Source of the DNA: an uncultured Flavobacteriaceae bacterium
GTDB taxonomy: Bacteria > Bacteroidota > Bacteroidia > Flavobacteriales > Flavobacteriaceae
Assembly (NCBI GenBank): GCA_947493175.1
Contig: CANLQD010000013.1
Coordinates: forward strand, 24,959-88,958
Length of the DNA: 64,000 nt
Direction: 5' to 3'
The notes beneath the pieces were generated by a model. That model did not search any database, had not been told where the DNA came from, and was given only the letters and a program-made list of their open reading frames with translations. Position 1 is the stretch's first letter; every line of letters starts with the position of its first letter. The position numbers were made by a program, and so were the translations under genes. Of the stretch, positions 27,138-36,276 are shown in pieces.

Positions 27138-27519
27138 TCATACCTAACAGTCTCAAAAGAATCCAGAAACACAGACTTCCGGGTTTGTAAGCGGGTACTG
27201 GGAACGTATCCGGTTCATCTAGCCATGCTTTCAAGAACTTGCCAACTAGTGCAAAACCAAGGCGTGCCCGAGGTAACCACAGAAAATCAATTTAGCAAAC
27301 CATTTAGTCGGTTTCAAGATTTTTTTTGTTAAACCCTATCGAACTTAAATTGCCTATTTTGTTTTTGCCATGTGCGTACCGCAGGATCCAATACCTTTCA
27401 AGACCCTTACTTTAACATTAGAATGGCCTACAATCCCCACTTTTAGTATTTTTATCGATGAACTGCATAATAATACAGTTGTTTTTAAGTTAAGATACTA
27501 CGTACGCATAACTACAGTT
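27138..27519 (+). other. 382-bp gap before sprE
   Basis: No convincing gene is seen. The reading frame of sprE is open back to 27370, but that part lacks any signal peptide or domain. A T-rich stretch (near 27320) could terminate the ABC operon. No exact TAnnTTTG box was found upstream of the sprE start. Confidence 0.4.
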
Positions 27520-30066
27520 TTGAAGCTTCGATATAAACTTATTTTAGGGGTCGTTTTGGTGGCACTGGTTTTTAATGCCTGTTCTACCAAGAAAGATGCC
27601 TTTTTGAACCGCAATTTTCACGCATTGAATACCAAGTACAATGTCCTGTACAATGGAAACATCGCTTTTGAGGAAGGGCGGGAAGAGTTGAATGCAAGTT
27701 ACCGAGACGATTACTGGGAACTACTACCGATAGAGCGTTTGCAGGTAACCGACGAAATAAAACTCGATTCTGAAGATAACAATCCCAAATTCGTAATAGC
27801 CGAGGAAAAGGCAACGAAAGCCATACAGAAACATAGTATGGATATCAAGGACGAAGAACGAAACCCACAAACCGATGAGGCTTTCTTGTTATTGGGAAAG
27901 GCGCGGTATTTCGATCAACGTTATATCCCGGCCTTGGAGGCCTTCAATTACATTATTAAGAAATACAATTACAGCGATAAGCTGAACGAGGCACATATTT
28001 GGCGTGAAAAGGTGAATATCAGACTCGAAAACGAAGAACTCGCCATCAAGAACCTGAAGCGTTTAATGAAGTACGAGAAGCTAAAGGATCAAGAATACGC
28101 CGATGCACGGTCTATGATGGCACAGGCGTACATTAATCTTAAGGTCATTGATACAGCGGTTCAACAGCTTAAAATCGCTTCGTATTACACGAAACAAAAT
28201 CCCGAAAAAGGACGGTATTACTACATCATTGGTCAACTTTACAACGAACTTGGTCACAAAGACAGCGCCAATTACGCGTTCGATAAGGTCATTGAATTGA
28301 ATCGAAAATCACCGAGGGTGTACATGATCAATGCCGAAATCCAAAAAATTAGAAATACGGAAATCACGGCTGCCAATGAACTCGACATTTTGGAGCATTT
28401 GACCGATTTAGAGGAGAACCGTGAAAATCGTCCGTTTCTGGATAAGATTTATAGACAAATTGCCGAGTACCATCTAGAAAAAGAGTCTGATAGTAGTGCC
28501 TTGGTCTATTTCAACAAATCACTGCGTGCTACCCAGAACGATGCGAAGTTGAATGCACGCAACTATGAGAATTTAGCCGAATATAACTTCGACGAAAATG
28601 AATATAAGTTGGCGGGTGCTTATTACGATAGCGTTCTCACAAATCTGCCCGAGAACACCAAAAAGTTTCGTTCTACCAAAAAGAAGCTCGATAATCTAGA
28701 AGATGTCATCGCCTACGAAGATGTCGTTACCTATACAGATAGTATTATTTCACTGTACAAGATGTCTCCCGAAGAAAGAGAAGCTTATTTTGGCGACTAT
28801 ATTGCCGAGTTGAAACGTGTGGCCGAGGAGGCTGCCAAGAAGGAACAGGAGATGCAAAATGCCGGTTTTGCGGCTTTTGGAGAGACCAAGGGAGGTAAGG
28901 AGAACAAAGGGAAATTCTATTTTTATAACATTACTAGTTTGGGATATGGCCAGACCGATTTTACACAAAAATGGGGCGAACGTGAACTAGAAGATGATTG
29001 GCGATGGAGCAACAAGGCCAAGTCACTTCCTTCCGAGGCCACTGGTGAAAACCTGGTAGCGAACGATAGCCTGAATACAGAACCCACGGAAGAGGAGAAA
29101 TATTCCATAGCTTTCTACACCGATCGCATCCCGACCGACCCGGCGGTAATCGACAGCCTCAATACCGAACGCAATTTCGCCAACTATCAATTGGGGCTTA
29201 TCTACAAAGAAAAGTTTAAGGAAAATCTTTTGGCGGCAGGCAAGTTGGAAGACGTGCTTCGTAGTAATCCCGAAGAGCGATTGATACTTCCTTCCAAATA
29301 CAATCTGTATAAGATTTATGAGGAAGAGGGGAGTCCGTTGTTGGCTTCAATGAAAGAAGACATTCTACAGAACCACGGCGATTCGCGCTATGCCGAAATC
29401 ATTTTAAACCCAAGGGCCGTGCTTACCGAAGGGGAAGACAGTCCAGATGCCCGTTATGCGGCATTGTACAAACGGTATGAACAACAGGAGTTTCTAAGGA
29501 CCATTACCGGCGCAGAGAAAAACATCAACCAGTTTACAGGGGATCCGATCGTACCTAAATTCGAGATGTTAAAGGCAAATGCGATTGGTAGGTTACAAGG
29601 TTTTGAACCCTTTAAGGAACAACTGAACTATGTAGCCTTGACCTACCCGAACAATGCAGAGGGTAAAAAGGCAGAGCAGATGATTGCGGAGCAACTACCG
29701 AAATTAGAAGTAAAGGAGTTTTCGACGGAGACCGAAAAAGGAAATTGGAAAGTAGTGTTTCCCTTTAAAAGAAAAGATGACGAAAAAGCCGTTGAGTTGA
29801 TGGAGTTACTGAAGAAATCCATCAGTGATCTGAGGTACAAGAACATCGTCTCTAAAGATATTTACAACTTAGAGGATCAGTTTGTGGTGGTTCATGGCTT
29901 CAAATCGAAGAATTATGCGCTGGGCTACGCGGAATTGATAAAAATTAACAAGGATTACAAGGTTGATAATGAGAATTTTGTAATTTTATCCTCCAACTAT
30001 AAAATCATTCAGGTACATAAAAACCTACAGGAATATAAGAGTCAAATTTTAACCCCAAAACCATAA
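27520..30066 (+). CDS. sprE: Type IX secretion/gliding lipoprotein SprE (PorW)
   Basis: The 848-residue lipoprotein is rich in TPR-like helical repeats. From the TTG at 27520 it starts MKLRYKLILGVVLVALVF with a lipobox ending at C21 (NACSTKKD). It continues with the conserved segment NRNFHALNTKYNVLYNGNIA, characteristic of SprE/PorW. Several A-helix/B-helix TPR pairs follow (about 120-420), and a conserved C-terminal domain from about 740 contains FVVVHGFKSKNYALGYAELI. SprE/PorW links the T9SS outer-membrane translocon to the periplasmic machinery. The gene precedes bactofilin and ATP synthase genes, the usual Flavobacteriaceae order. Confidence 0.9.
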   Translation: MKLRYKLILGVVLVALVFNACSTKKDAFLNRNFHALNTKYNVLYNGNIAFEEGREELNASYRDDYWELLPIERLQVTDEIKLDSEDNNPKFVIAEEKATKAIQKHSMDIKDEERNPQTDEAFLLLGKARYFDQRYIPALEAFNYIIKKYNYSDKLNEAHIWREKVNIRLENEELAIKNLKRLMKYEKLKDQEYADARSMMAQAYINLKVIDTAVQQLKIASYYTKQNPEKGRYYYIIGQLYNELGHKDSANYAFDKVIELNRKSPRVYMINAEIQKIRNTEITAANELDILEHLTDLEENRENRPFLDKIYRQIAEYHLEKESDSSALVYFNKSLRATQNDAKLNARNYENLAEYNFDENEYKLAGAYYDSVLTNLPENTKKFRSTKKKLDNLEDVIAYEDVVTYTDSIISLYKMSPEEREAYFGDYIAELKRVAEEAAKKEQEMQNAGFAAFGETKGGKENKGKFYFYNITSLGYGQTDFTQKWGERELEDDWRWSNKAKSLPSEATGENLVANDSLNTEPTEEEKYSIAFYTDRIPTDPAVIDSLNTERNFANYQLGLIYKEKFKENLLAAGKLEDVLRSNPEERLILPSKYNLYKIYEEEGSPLLASMKEDILQNHGDSRYAEIILNPRAVLTEGEDSPDARYAALYKRYEQQEFLRTITGAEKNINQFTGDPIVPKFEMLKANAIGRLQGFEPFKEQLNYVALTYPNNAEGKKAEQMIAEQLPKLEVKEFSTETEKGNWKVVFPFKRKDDEKAVELMELLKKSISDLRYKNIVSKDIYNLEDQFVVVHGFKSKNYALGYAELIKINKDYKVDNENFVILSSNYKIIQVHKNLQEYKSQILTPKP

Positions 30067-30069
30067 CAA

Positions 30070-30528
30070 ATGTTTTCAGACAACAAAAGACCTATGCATG
30101 AAATAGGCGGACAGCCAAACAGAATTGAAAAGAACACCAAGATCAAAGGAGAGATTATTTCCGAAGCCGATTTCCGGATTGATGGGAAGCTCGATGGAAA
30201 TGTAAAAACTTCAGGAAAAGTGGTCATTGGTAAAGACGGTTACATTCATGGAAAAGTAGAATGTGTAAATGCCGATATTGAGGGAAGTTTTAACGGGGAA
30301 CTTTTGGTTTCCGACTTATTATCCCTAAAGTCATCTGCAGTGATCGAAGGTACGGTCTCTGTTAACAAGTTGGCAGTTGAACCAGGTGCTACCTTTAATG
30401 CTTCCTGTACCATGAAAGGTAAAGGTGGCTCATTAGGTAACAGCTCCAATACGAACGTTTCTTCTGGAAGTAGTTTCAAATCTGCCGCCTTGGGAAACAA
30501 AAAGAATGAGCCAGCAAAAGCCTCCTAA
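30070..30528 (+). CDS. Bactofilin family protein
   Basis: This 152-residue protein has a central right-handed beta-helix of short repeats (FRIDGKLDGNVKTSGKVVIG, HGKVECVNADIEGSFNGELL) flanked by flexible termini. It contains the bactofilin start NRIEKNTKIKGEI. Bactofilins polymerise into membrane-associated cytoskeletal filaments. It starts 3 bp after sprE, and its 3' end overlaps the atpI-like gene by 23 bp. A link to envelope or gliding machinery is inferred from position. Confidence 0.88.
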   Translation: MFSDNKRPMHEIGGQPNRIEKNTKIKGEIISEADFRIDGKLDGNVKTSGKVVIGKDGYIHGKVECVNADIEGSFNGELLVSDLLSLKSSAVIEGTVSVNKLAVEPGATFNASCTMKGKGGSLGNSSNTNVSSGSSFKSAALGNKKNEPAKAS

Positions 30529-30730
30529 GAACAACTTCAAAAATTTTGCGGTGCTCTCCGGTATCGCATTTGAAATGGGCGCCATTATTTTTTTGGCGGC
30601 AAAAGGGGGTGTTTGGCTAGACGAACATTACCATACCGAAAAAAGAATTTTTACAGCAATTGCCACACTTTTGGGTGTGGCAATTTCAATTTGGGTAGTT
30701 TTGGGCCAGTTAAAGCGAATTAAGAATTGA
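30506..30730 (+). CDS. AtpZ/AtpI-like ATP synthase accessory protein
   Basis: The 74-residue protein has two hydrophobic helices: FAVLSGIAFEMGAIIFLAAK, and a second around IATLLGVAISIWVVLGQL. A GVWLDE turn between them is typical of AtpZ/AtpI-like accessory proteins that help c-ring assembly or cation transport. It overlaps bactofilin by 23 bp, and its TGA shares one base with the next ATG. It opens the ATP synthase gene group. Confidence 0.83.
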   Translation: MSQQKPPKNNFKNFAVLSGIAFEMGAIIFLAAKGGVWLDEHYHTEKRIFTAIATLLGVAISIWVVLGQLKRIKN

Positions 30731-31128
30731 TGTTTCGGCGCAATCCAATCATTTTCCTTGTGTTGATACTCGTAGTATCATTAGGAATCGTGTTTCTAGC
30801 ACACATCACCTTGTTACAAATAGGGGGGTATCCAAAATTCGGCAATAAGATTATACTTTCCTATGGGGTCAATGGTTTGTTGGCCTTCCTTATTTATAGC
30901 TCTTTGTATGCTTTTCGAACACGACTAAAAAATCAAATAGGATTTCTTTTCATCGCAGGTAGCTTTCTAAAATTTATCTTTTTTTTCGTGCTATTTTATC
31001 CATTATATCGTCAAGATGGTCAAATGGACAAGTCGGAGTTTTTTGCCTTCTTTGTACCCTATCTGATATGCTTGTTGATAGAGACGGTTTTCACCGTTAA
31101 AATGCTTCAAAACTTGGATAAAAAATAG
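30730..31128 (+). CDS. DUF6168-like membrane protein
   Basis: A 132-residue protein with four hydrophobic segments (first IIFLVLILVVSLGIVFLAHI). It lies between atpZ/I and atpB in Flavobacteriaceae, where the DUF6168 family occurs. It takes the place of AtpI-like proteins in other operons, suggesting a role in Fo assembly, but no motif proves it. I use ATG 30730 (TGATG overlap with the previous stop). A TTG one codon earlier is also possible. Confidence 0.72.
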   Translation: MFRRNPIIFLVLILVVSLGIVFLAHITLLQIGGYPKFGNKIILSYGVNGLLAFLIYSSLYAFRTRLKNQIGFLFIAGSFLKFIFFFVLFYPLYRQDGQMDKSEFFAFFVPYLICLLIETVFTVKMLQNLDKK

Positions 31129-31176
31129 CCATTAAATAAACCTTTTAAATGCTTTTTTCTTTTTGTAAGAATAGTG

Positions 31177-31184
31177 TACATTTG
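31177..31184 (+). promoter_or_regulatory. Promoter -7 box upstream of atpB
   Basis: TACATTTG matches TAnnTTTG exactly, 34 bp before the atpB ATG. A T-rich tract lies about 19-21 bp further upstream in the -33 region. This suggests an internal promoter for the main atp genes. Confidence 0.55.
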
Positions 31185-31218
31185 CACCGATTTTTAGGGA
31201 CCGATATTTTTAGGTGGT

Positions 31219-32304
31219 ATGCACAAAACATATTTAGTGAAAACGTTGTTGGCAGGATTTCTTTTAATAAGCGGATTCCTTGCGGCACAGGAAGTTGAGC
31301 ATCACGATGAAGCATCACATGAAGGAAGTGAGGCGGCTTTAGAAGAGGAAATCAAGGAAGATATCGACCACCACATTCAAGATTCCCATTCCTTCACTTT
31401 CTTTTCAGATACCGAAACAGGGAAACATTATGGGTTTCCGCTACCCGTTATTTTATGGGATAACGGACTTCAGGTTTTTTCTTCATCTAAATTCCATCAT
31501 GGGGAGACCGTTGCAGAACATAACGGCAATTACTACAAGCTTTATCACAGCAAAGTATATAAAACAGATGCCGAAGGCACCATCAACTATGATGATGATC
31601 ATCATGCTACTAACGAAAAGCCTTTAGATTTTTCAATTACCAAGAACGTATTGATGATGTTCGTCACAGGCTTGTTGATGTTCCTGCTTTTTGCAGGTTT
31701 GGCTAAATCGTTCGGGAAAGGCCCTATTGCGAAAGGGGTAGGTCGCTTTTTTGAGCCTATTGTACTTTATATTAGAGATGATATTGCGAGACCGAATATA
31801 GGTCCAAAATATAAGCGTTTTATGCCTTATCTTTTAACGGTCTTCTTTTTTATTTGGTTTTTGAACCTTTTCGGATTAACGCCTTTGGGTGTCAATGTCA
31901 CCGGAAATATTGCAGTAACCTTTGCGTTGGCACTGATTACATTTGTAATTACCCAGTTTTCTGGTAATAAGAATTACTGGAAGCACATCTTTTGGATGCC
32001 TGGAGTGCCTACTCCTATGAAGTTTGTTTTGGCCCCGATAGAATTATTAGGTGTTTTCATAAAGCCATTTGCACTGATGATTCGTTTGTATGCGAATATC
32101 ATGGCTGGGCACGTGGTATTGATGAGTATCATTGCATTGGTTTTTACGGTACAGAATTGGATTGGCGGCGGGTTATCATTGGTGCTTGCCTTTTTTCTAT
32201 CTATTATAGAGTTATTGGTAGCGGCTCTACAGGCGTATATCTTTACCTTGCTATCGGCCTTATATTTTGGGTTCGCTGTAGAGGAGCACGACGAGCATCA
32301 CTGA
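31219..32304 (+). CDS. atpB: ATP synthase Fo subunit a
   Basis: This 361-residue subunit a begins with a signal-like segment (LLAGFLLISGFLAAQEVEHH) and a His/Glu-rich extracytoplasmic region of about 130 residues, as in other Bacteroidota AtpB. Five to six membrane helices follow. The essential arginine helix lies in PFALMIRLYANIMAGHVVL, and the final helix in ALQAYIFTLLSALYFGFA. It forms the proton half-channels against the c-ring. It is followed by atpE after a stuttered leader. Confidence 0.95.
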   Translation: MHKTYLVKTLLAGFLLISGFLAAQEVEHHDEASHEGSEAALEEEIKEDIDHHIQDSHSFTFFSDTETGKHYGFPLPVILWDNGLQVFSSSKFHHGETVAEHNGNYYKLYHSKVYKTDAEGTINYDDDHHATNEKPLDFSITKNVLMMFVTGLLMFLLFAGLAKSFGKGPIAKGVGRFFEPIVLYIRDDIARPNIGPKYKRFMPYLLTVFFFIWFLNLFGLTPLGVNVTGNIAVTFALALITFVITQFSGNKNYWKHIFWMPGVPTPMKFVLAPIELLGVFIKPFALMIRLYANIMAGHVVLMSIIALVFTVQNWIGGGLSLVLAFFLSIIELLVAALQAYIFTLLSALYFGFAVEEHDEHH

Positions 32305-32316
32305 TCTTAAAATAGA

Positions 32317-32330
32317 ATGTTTAATGTTTA
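32317..32330. repeat. Stuttered leader repeat before atpE
   Basis: ATGTTTA is repeated twice in tandem, followed by ATTTATATATATC and then the atpE ATG at 32344. The region is nearly pure A/T and probably unstructured in mRNA. Confidence 0.6.
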
Positions 32331-32343
32331 ATTTATATATATC

Positions 32344-32535
32344 ATGGAAATCCCAACTGTAGTAGGAGCAGGTTTGATCGTAATCGGTGTAGGTATCGGT
32401 ATCGGTAGAATCGGTGGTTCAGCAATGGAAGCGATCGCCCGTCAGCCTGAGGCTACTGGTAAGATCCAAACAGCGATGTTGATTGCAGCAGCGCTTATTG
32501 AAGGTATTGGTTTTGCGGCATTGTTCGTAGGCTAA
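32344..32535 (+). CDS. atpE: ATP synthase Fo subunit c
   Basis: The 63-residue proteolipid has a glycine-repeat first helix (GVGIGIGRIGG, 15-25), the polar loop RQPE (33-36) and the ion-carrying E53 in ALIEGIGFAALF. E53 is followed by glycine, not by Ser/Thr, and the Gln of sodium-type rings is absent, so proton coupling is expected. A strong hairpin lies directly after the gene and may raise its transcript level relative to atpF. Confidence 0.95.
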   Translation: MEIPTVVGAGLIVIGVGIGIGRIGGSAMEAIARQPEATGKIQTAMLIAAALIEGIGFAALFVG

Positions 32536-32545
32536 TCACATTAAT

Positions 32546-32580
32546 AACGGCCTTAACGGTTGGTTAGGGCCGTTGTTTTA
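32546..32580 (+). terminator. Hairpin with U-tract between atpE and atpF
   Basis: AACGGCCTTAAC (32546-32557) pairs with GTTAGGGCCGTT (32563-32574) around a 5-nt loop, with one wobble pair. GTTTTATTTTTT follows. It looks like a partial terminator or 3'-end stabiliser within the operon. Confidence 0.6.
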
Positions 32581-32600
32581 TTTTTTAAACAAAACATATT

Positions 32601-33101
32601 ATGGAGAAGTTAATCAACGATTTTTCTTTTGGTCTATTTTTTTGGCAGATACTACTTTTTGTATTGTTGCTCCTATTGCTTAGAAGATTTGCATGGAAGC
32701 CGATATTGAATGCGGTGAATGAACGTGAAGATGGTATCAAGAATGCCTTGGCCGCTGCCGAAGAAGCAAAGAAAGAAATGCAAAATGTAACGGCCGATAG
32801 CGAAAAGCTATTGAAAGAAGCTAGGGCCGAACGGGAAACTTTGTTGAAAGAAGCTAGGGAAATAAAGGAAAAGATGATTGCCGATTCCAAAGAACAGGCA
32901 AGGCTCGAAGGCGATAAGATGCTCAAACAGGCCCAAGCGGCCATTGAAAGTGAAAAGAAAGCTGCAGTAGCCGAAATGAAGGCACAGGTAGCAACACTTT
33001 CTGTTGACATTGCCGAAAAAGTCATCAAGGAACAATTATCGGACAAAGACAAGCAGTTGAAGCTTGTAGAGGATATGTTGGGCGATATCAAATTAAGCTA
33101 A
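32601..33101 (+). CDS. atpF: ATP synthase Fo subunit b
   Basis: The 166-residue protein has one N-terminal membrane helix (FFWQILLFVLLLLLLRRFAW) and a long, charged coiled-coil stalk rich in Ala, Lys and Glu. This is the normal length and layout of AtpF, the peripheral stalk connecting subunit a to the F1 head through delta. Its TAA overlaps no other gene; atpH starts one base after it. Confidence 0.95.
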   Translation: MEKLINDFSFGLFFWQILLFVLLLLLLRRFAWKPILNAVNEREDGIKNALAAAEEAKKEMQNVTADSEKLLKEARAERETLLKEAREIKEKMIADSKEQARLEGDKMLKQAQAAIESEKKAAVAEMKAQVATLSVDIAEKVIKEQLSDKDKQLKLVEDMLGDIKLS

Positions 33102-33102
33102 A

Positions 33103-33642
33103 ATGAACGATACAAGAGCAGCCGTACGATATGCGAAGGCAATTTTAGACTTGGCGGTAGATCAGAAGGCTACCGATGCGGTTGAAAACGATATGCGTTC
33201 TGTAATGAATACCATATCGGAAAGCAAAGACCTACGGGGAATGCTTTCGAGCCCGGTCATCAAATCAGAGATCAAGAAGGGAGCTTTAAACAAGGTGTTT
33301 AAAGGGAGTCACGCAATTTCAGAGGGACTGTTCGGCATCTTGGCAGATAATAAGCGTATCGGTATGTTGAACGATGTGGCCCAAAAGTATATTATCCTTA
33401 ACGAAGATCGCAAAGGAAAGGGTATAGCGTATGTTACTACTGCCGTACCAATGACCGCAAGCTTGGAGAAAAAAATCCTAAAACAAGTAACCGAACTTAC
33501 TGGAAACGAGGTGACCATCGAAAATAGGGTCGATGAAAGTATCGTCGGAGGGTTTGTATTGCGAGTTGGGGATTTGCAGTATGACGCCAGCATCGCGAAT
33601 AAGTTAGGGAATTTAAAAAGAGAATTTACAAGCAGTCTATAA
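33103..33642 (+). CDS. atpH: ATP synthase F1 subunit delta
   Basis: The 179-residue delta subunit begins NDTRAAVRYAKAILDLA, the family's N-terminal helical-domain signature. It ends with the conserved ESIVGGFVLRVGDLQYDASI and NKLGNLKREF. Delta joins the b stalk to the alpha subunits at the top of F1. It lies between atpF (1-bp gap) and atpA, separated from atpA by a 63-bp leader holding a 14-bp tandem duplication. Confidence 0.95.
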   Translation: MNDTRAAVRYAKAILDLAVDQKATDAVENDMRSVMNTISESKDLRGMLSSPVIKSEIKKGALNKVFKGSHAISEGLFGILADNKRIGMLNDVAQKYIILNEDRKGKGIAYVTTAVPMTASLEKKILKQVTELTGNEVTIENRVDESIVGGFVLRVGDLQYDASIANKLGNLKREFTSSL

Positions 33643-33665
33643 TAACAACTCAGGACTAAAAAGAC

Positions 33666-33699
33666 GTCTAACGTCTTATGTCTAACGTCTTATATCTAA
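33666..33699. repeat. 14-bp tandem duplication before atpA
   Basis: GTCTAACGTCTTAT occurs twice without a gap (33666-33679, 33680-33693), followed by a third partial copy ATCTAA. The atpA ATG is 7 bp further on. Stop codons occur in several frames. Confidence 0.75.
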
Positions 33700-33705
33700 A
33701 CAAAA

Positions 33706-35286
33706 ATGGCAGGAGTAAAAGCCGCTGAAGTATCAGCAATTTTAAAACAACAGTTGTCGGGATTTGAAGCCACCGCCAGCTTGGACGAAGTGGGAACCGT
33801 ATTACAGGTAGGTGATGGTATCGCCCGTGTGTATGGACTATCAAACGCACAATATGGGGAATTGGTTGAGTTCGAAGGCGGACTTGAAGGCATCGTTTTG
33901 AACTTGGAAGAGGATAATGTCGGTGTGGTATTATTGGGTCCTTCCAAAGAAATCAAGGAAGGAGCTACCGTAAAACGTACACAACGAATTGCTTCTATCA
34001 ATGTTGGTGAGGGCATCGTTGGTCGTGTGGTAGATACCTTAGGGAATCCAATCGACGGAAAAGGCCCGATCGCTGGTGAAACCTATGAAATGCCATTGGA
34101 ACGTAAGGCACCTGGTGTTATTTTTCGTGAGCCGGTAACCGAACCGTTACAGTCGGGAATCAAGGCAATCGATGCGATGATTCCTGTAGGTAGAGGACAG
34201 CGTGAGTTGGTTATTGGAGACCGTCAGACGGGGAAGACCACCGTTTGTATCGATACGATTTTGAACCAAAAGGAATTCTATGATGCAGGGGAGCCAGTAT
34301 ATTGTATCTATGTGGCCGTAGGACAAAAGGCTTCGACCGTGGCAGCCATCGCACAGACGCTGGAGGATAAGGGCGCCTTGGCTTATACCACCATTGTAGC
34401 AGCGAACGCATCCGACCCTGCGCCGATGCAAGTATACGCACCGATGGCCGGTGCTTCCATAGGGGAGTATTTCCGGGATACCGGTCGTCCTGCCCTGATT
34501 ATCTATGACGATTTATCAAAACAAGCAGTAGCGTATCGTGAGGTGTCCCTCTTATTGAGAAGACCTCCGGGACGTGAGGCATATCCGGGTGACGTTTTCT
34601 ACCTTCATTCCAGATTATTGGAGCGTGCTGCAAAAGTAATCAACGATGATGCTATTGCTAAAAATATGAACGATTTGCCAGAGGTGCTGAAACCAATGGT
34701 AAAAGGAGGAGGCTCCTTAACGGCCCTTCCGATTATCGAAACCCAAGCGGGTGACGTATCTGCGTATATTCCAACCAACGTGATTTCGATTACCGATGGT
34801 CAGATATTCCTGGAGCAAGACTTGTTCAACCAAGGGGTGCGCCCAGCGATCAACGTGGGTATCTCGGTATCAAGGGTCGGGGGTAATGCCCAGATAAAAT
34901 CGATGAAAAAAGTAGCCGGTACTTTAAAACTGGATCAAGCACAGTTCCGAGAATTGGAAGCCTTTGCAAAGTTTGGTTCCGATTTGGATGCCGCTACCTT
35001 AAATGTCATCGAAAAAGGACGTCGCAATGTCGAGATTTTAAAGCAAGCACAGAACGACCCATTTACGGTTGAAGATCAAGTTGCGATTATCTATGCGGGT
35101 TCCAAAAACCTATTACGCGATGTGCCGGTAGAGAAAGTAAAGGAATTCGAACGGGATTATCTAGAATTCTTGAATGCCAAGCATCGAGATGTATTGGATA
35201 CCTTAAAGTCAGGGAAACTGACCGATGAGGTCATTGATACCTTGACTGCTGTTGCAAAGGATCTATCTGGAAAATATCGAAGCTAG
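33706..35286 (+). CDS. atpA: ATP synthase F1 subunit alpha
   Basis: A 526-residue alpha subunit with P-loop GDRQTGKT (171-178), the RPALIIYDDLSKQA region and SLLLRRPPGREAYPGDVFYL, containing the arginine that completes the beta catalytic site. Length and order are standard. Alpha alternates with beta in the F1 hexamer. The beta and epsilon genes (atpD, atpC) are not in this window, as in other Bacteroidota where they form a separate unit. Confidence 0.97.
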   Translation: MAGVKAAEVSAILKQQLSGFEATASLDEVGTVLQVGDGIARVYGLSNAQYGELVEFEGGLEGIVLNLEEDNVGVVLLGPSKEIKEGATVKRTQRIASINVGEGIVGRVVDTLGNPIDGKGPIAGETYEMPLERKAPGVIFREPVTEPLQSGIKAIDAMIPVGRGQRELVIGDRQTGKTTVCIDTILNQKEFYDAGEPVYCIYVAVGQKASTVAAIAQTLEDKGALAYTTIVAANASDPAPMQVYAPMAGASIGEYFRDTGRPALIIYDDLSKQAVAYREVSLLLRRPPGREAYPGDVFYLHSRLLERAAKVINDDAIAKNMNDLPEVLKPMVKGGGSLTALPIIETQAGDVSAYIPTNVISITDGQIFLEQDLFNQGVRPAINVGISVSRVGGNAQIKSMKKVAGTLKLDQAQFRELEAFAKFGSDLDAATLNVIEKGRRNVEILKQAQNDPFTVEDQVAIIYAGSKNLLRDVPVEKVKEFERDYLEFLNAKHRDVLDTLKSGKLTDEVIDTLTAVAKDLSGKYRS

Positions 35287-35329
35287 AAAGAACTAAGTAC
35301 AGCGTACGAAGTCGAGTGGTTTTACAACA

Positions 35330-35361
35330 CTTACTACTGATGACTAGGTACTAAATACTAA
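35330..35361. repeat. Stuttered leader repeat before atpG
   Basis: Variants of ACTnnnTACTAA repeat (TTACTACTGATGACTAGG then TACTAAATACTAA), ending just before the AAAAAATG start of atpG. They resemble the leader runs of atpA and atpE in character but not in sequence. Confidence 0.5.
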
Positions 35362-35365
35362 AAAA

Positions 35366-36226
35366 ATGGCCAATCTAAAGGAAATACGAAACAGAATAAC
35401 CACGGTATCTTCAACAATGCAGATTACCAGTGCCATGAAAATGGTATCTGCCGCAAAGCTGAAGAAAGCACAAGATGCGATTACGGCAATGCGTCCATAC
35501 GCCGATAAGTTAACGGAGTTATTACAAAGCCTTAGTGCCAGTTTAGATGCCGATTCAGGTAGCAAGTTTGCCGACAACCGAGAGGTACATAAGGTATTAG
35601 TCGTCGCCATTACCTCTAATAGGGGATTATGTGGTGCTTTTAATACCAATATTATCAAGCAAAGTATAGTGCTGGCCAATGAGACCTACGCGGGCAAGCA
35701 GGTTGATTTCATGGCCATTGGGAAAAAAGCCAATGATATTCTTGGCAAGAAGCACAACATCATTGCAAACCATAGTGGTATTTATGACGATTTAAGGTTC
35801 GACAATGTAGCCGTAATCGCTGAGGATTTGATGGAGCGTTTTACCAGCGGCGAGTACGACAAAATCGAGTTGGTTTACAACAAGTTTAAAAATGCCGCTA
35901 CGCAAATAATCATGACCGAGCAGTTTTTGCCGATTGTTCCTGTAGAGGGTGCCGAGAGTTCAGGGGGTGATTACATCTTTGAACCTTCCAAAGCAGAAAT
36001 TGTAGAGCAATTGATTCCGAAATCTTTAAAAACCCAGTTGTTCAAGGGTATCCGGGATTCTTATGCCAGTGAGCACGGGGCGCGTATGACCGCCATGCAT
36101 AAAGCGACCGATAATGCGACCGAACTTCGAGACCAACTGAAGCTTACTTACAACAAAGCGAGACAAGCGGCGATTACCAACGAAATCCTGGAAATCGTGG
36201 GTGGAGCGGAAGCATTGAACAATTAA
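35366..36226 (+). CDS. atpG: ATP synthase F1 subunit gamma
   Basis: The 286-residue gamma subunit has the N-terminal coiled-coil signature LKEIRNRITTVSSTMQITSA, then MKMVSAAKLKKAQ. The Rossmann-like middle contains TSNRGLCGAFN, and the C-terminal helix contains HGARMTAMHKATDNA and TNEILEIVGGAEAL. It is the rotating central stalk. It closes the operon, and a strong bidirectional terminator follows about 50 bp later. Confidence 0.96.
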   Translation: MANLKEIRNRITTVSSTMQITSAMKMVSAAKLKKAQDAITAMRPYADKLTELLQSLSASLDADSGSKFADNREVHKVLVVAITSNRGLCGAFNTNIIKQSIVLANETYAGKQVDFMAIGKKANDILGKKHNIIANHSGIYDDLRFDNVAVIAEDLMERFTSGEYDKIELVYNKFKNAATQIIMTEQFLPIVPVEGAESSGGDYIFEPSKAEIVEQLIPKSLKTQLFKGIRDSYASEHGARMTAMHKATDNATELRDQLKLTYNKARQAAITNEILEIVGGAEALNN

Positions 36227-36276
36227 CGTTATTACGAGCATAGCGAAGTAATCCGTTTGTTCGAAAAGTAGATATA

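Noticed and set aside
27370..27519. N-terminal extension of sprE
   Set aside because: The frame is open, but the extension places the lipoprotein signal at residue 50 onward and has no domain. The TTG at 27520 gives a normal signal peptide.
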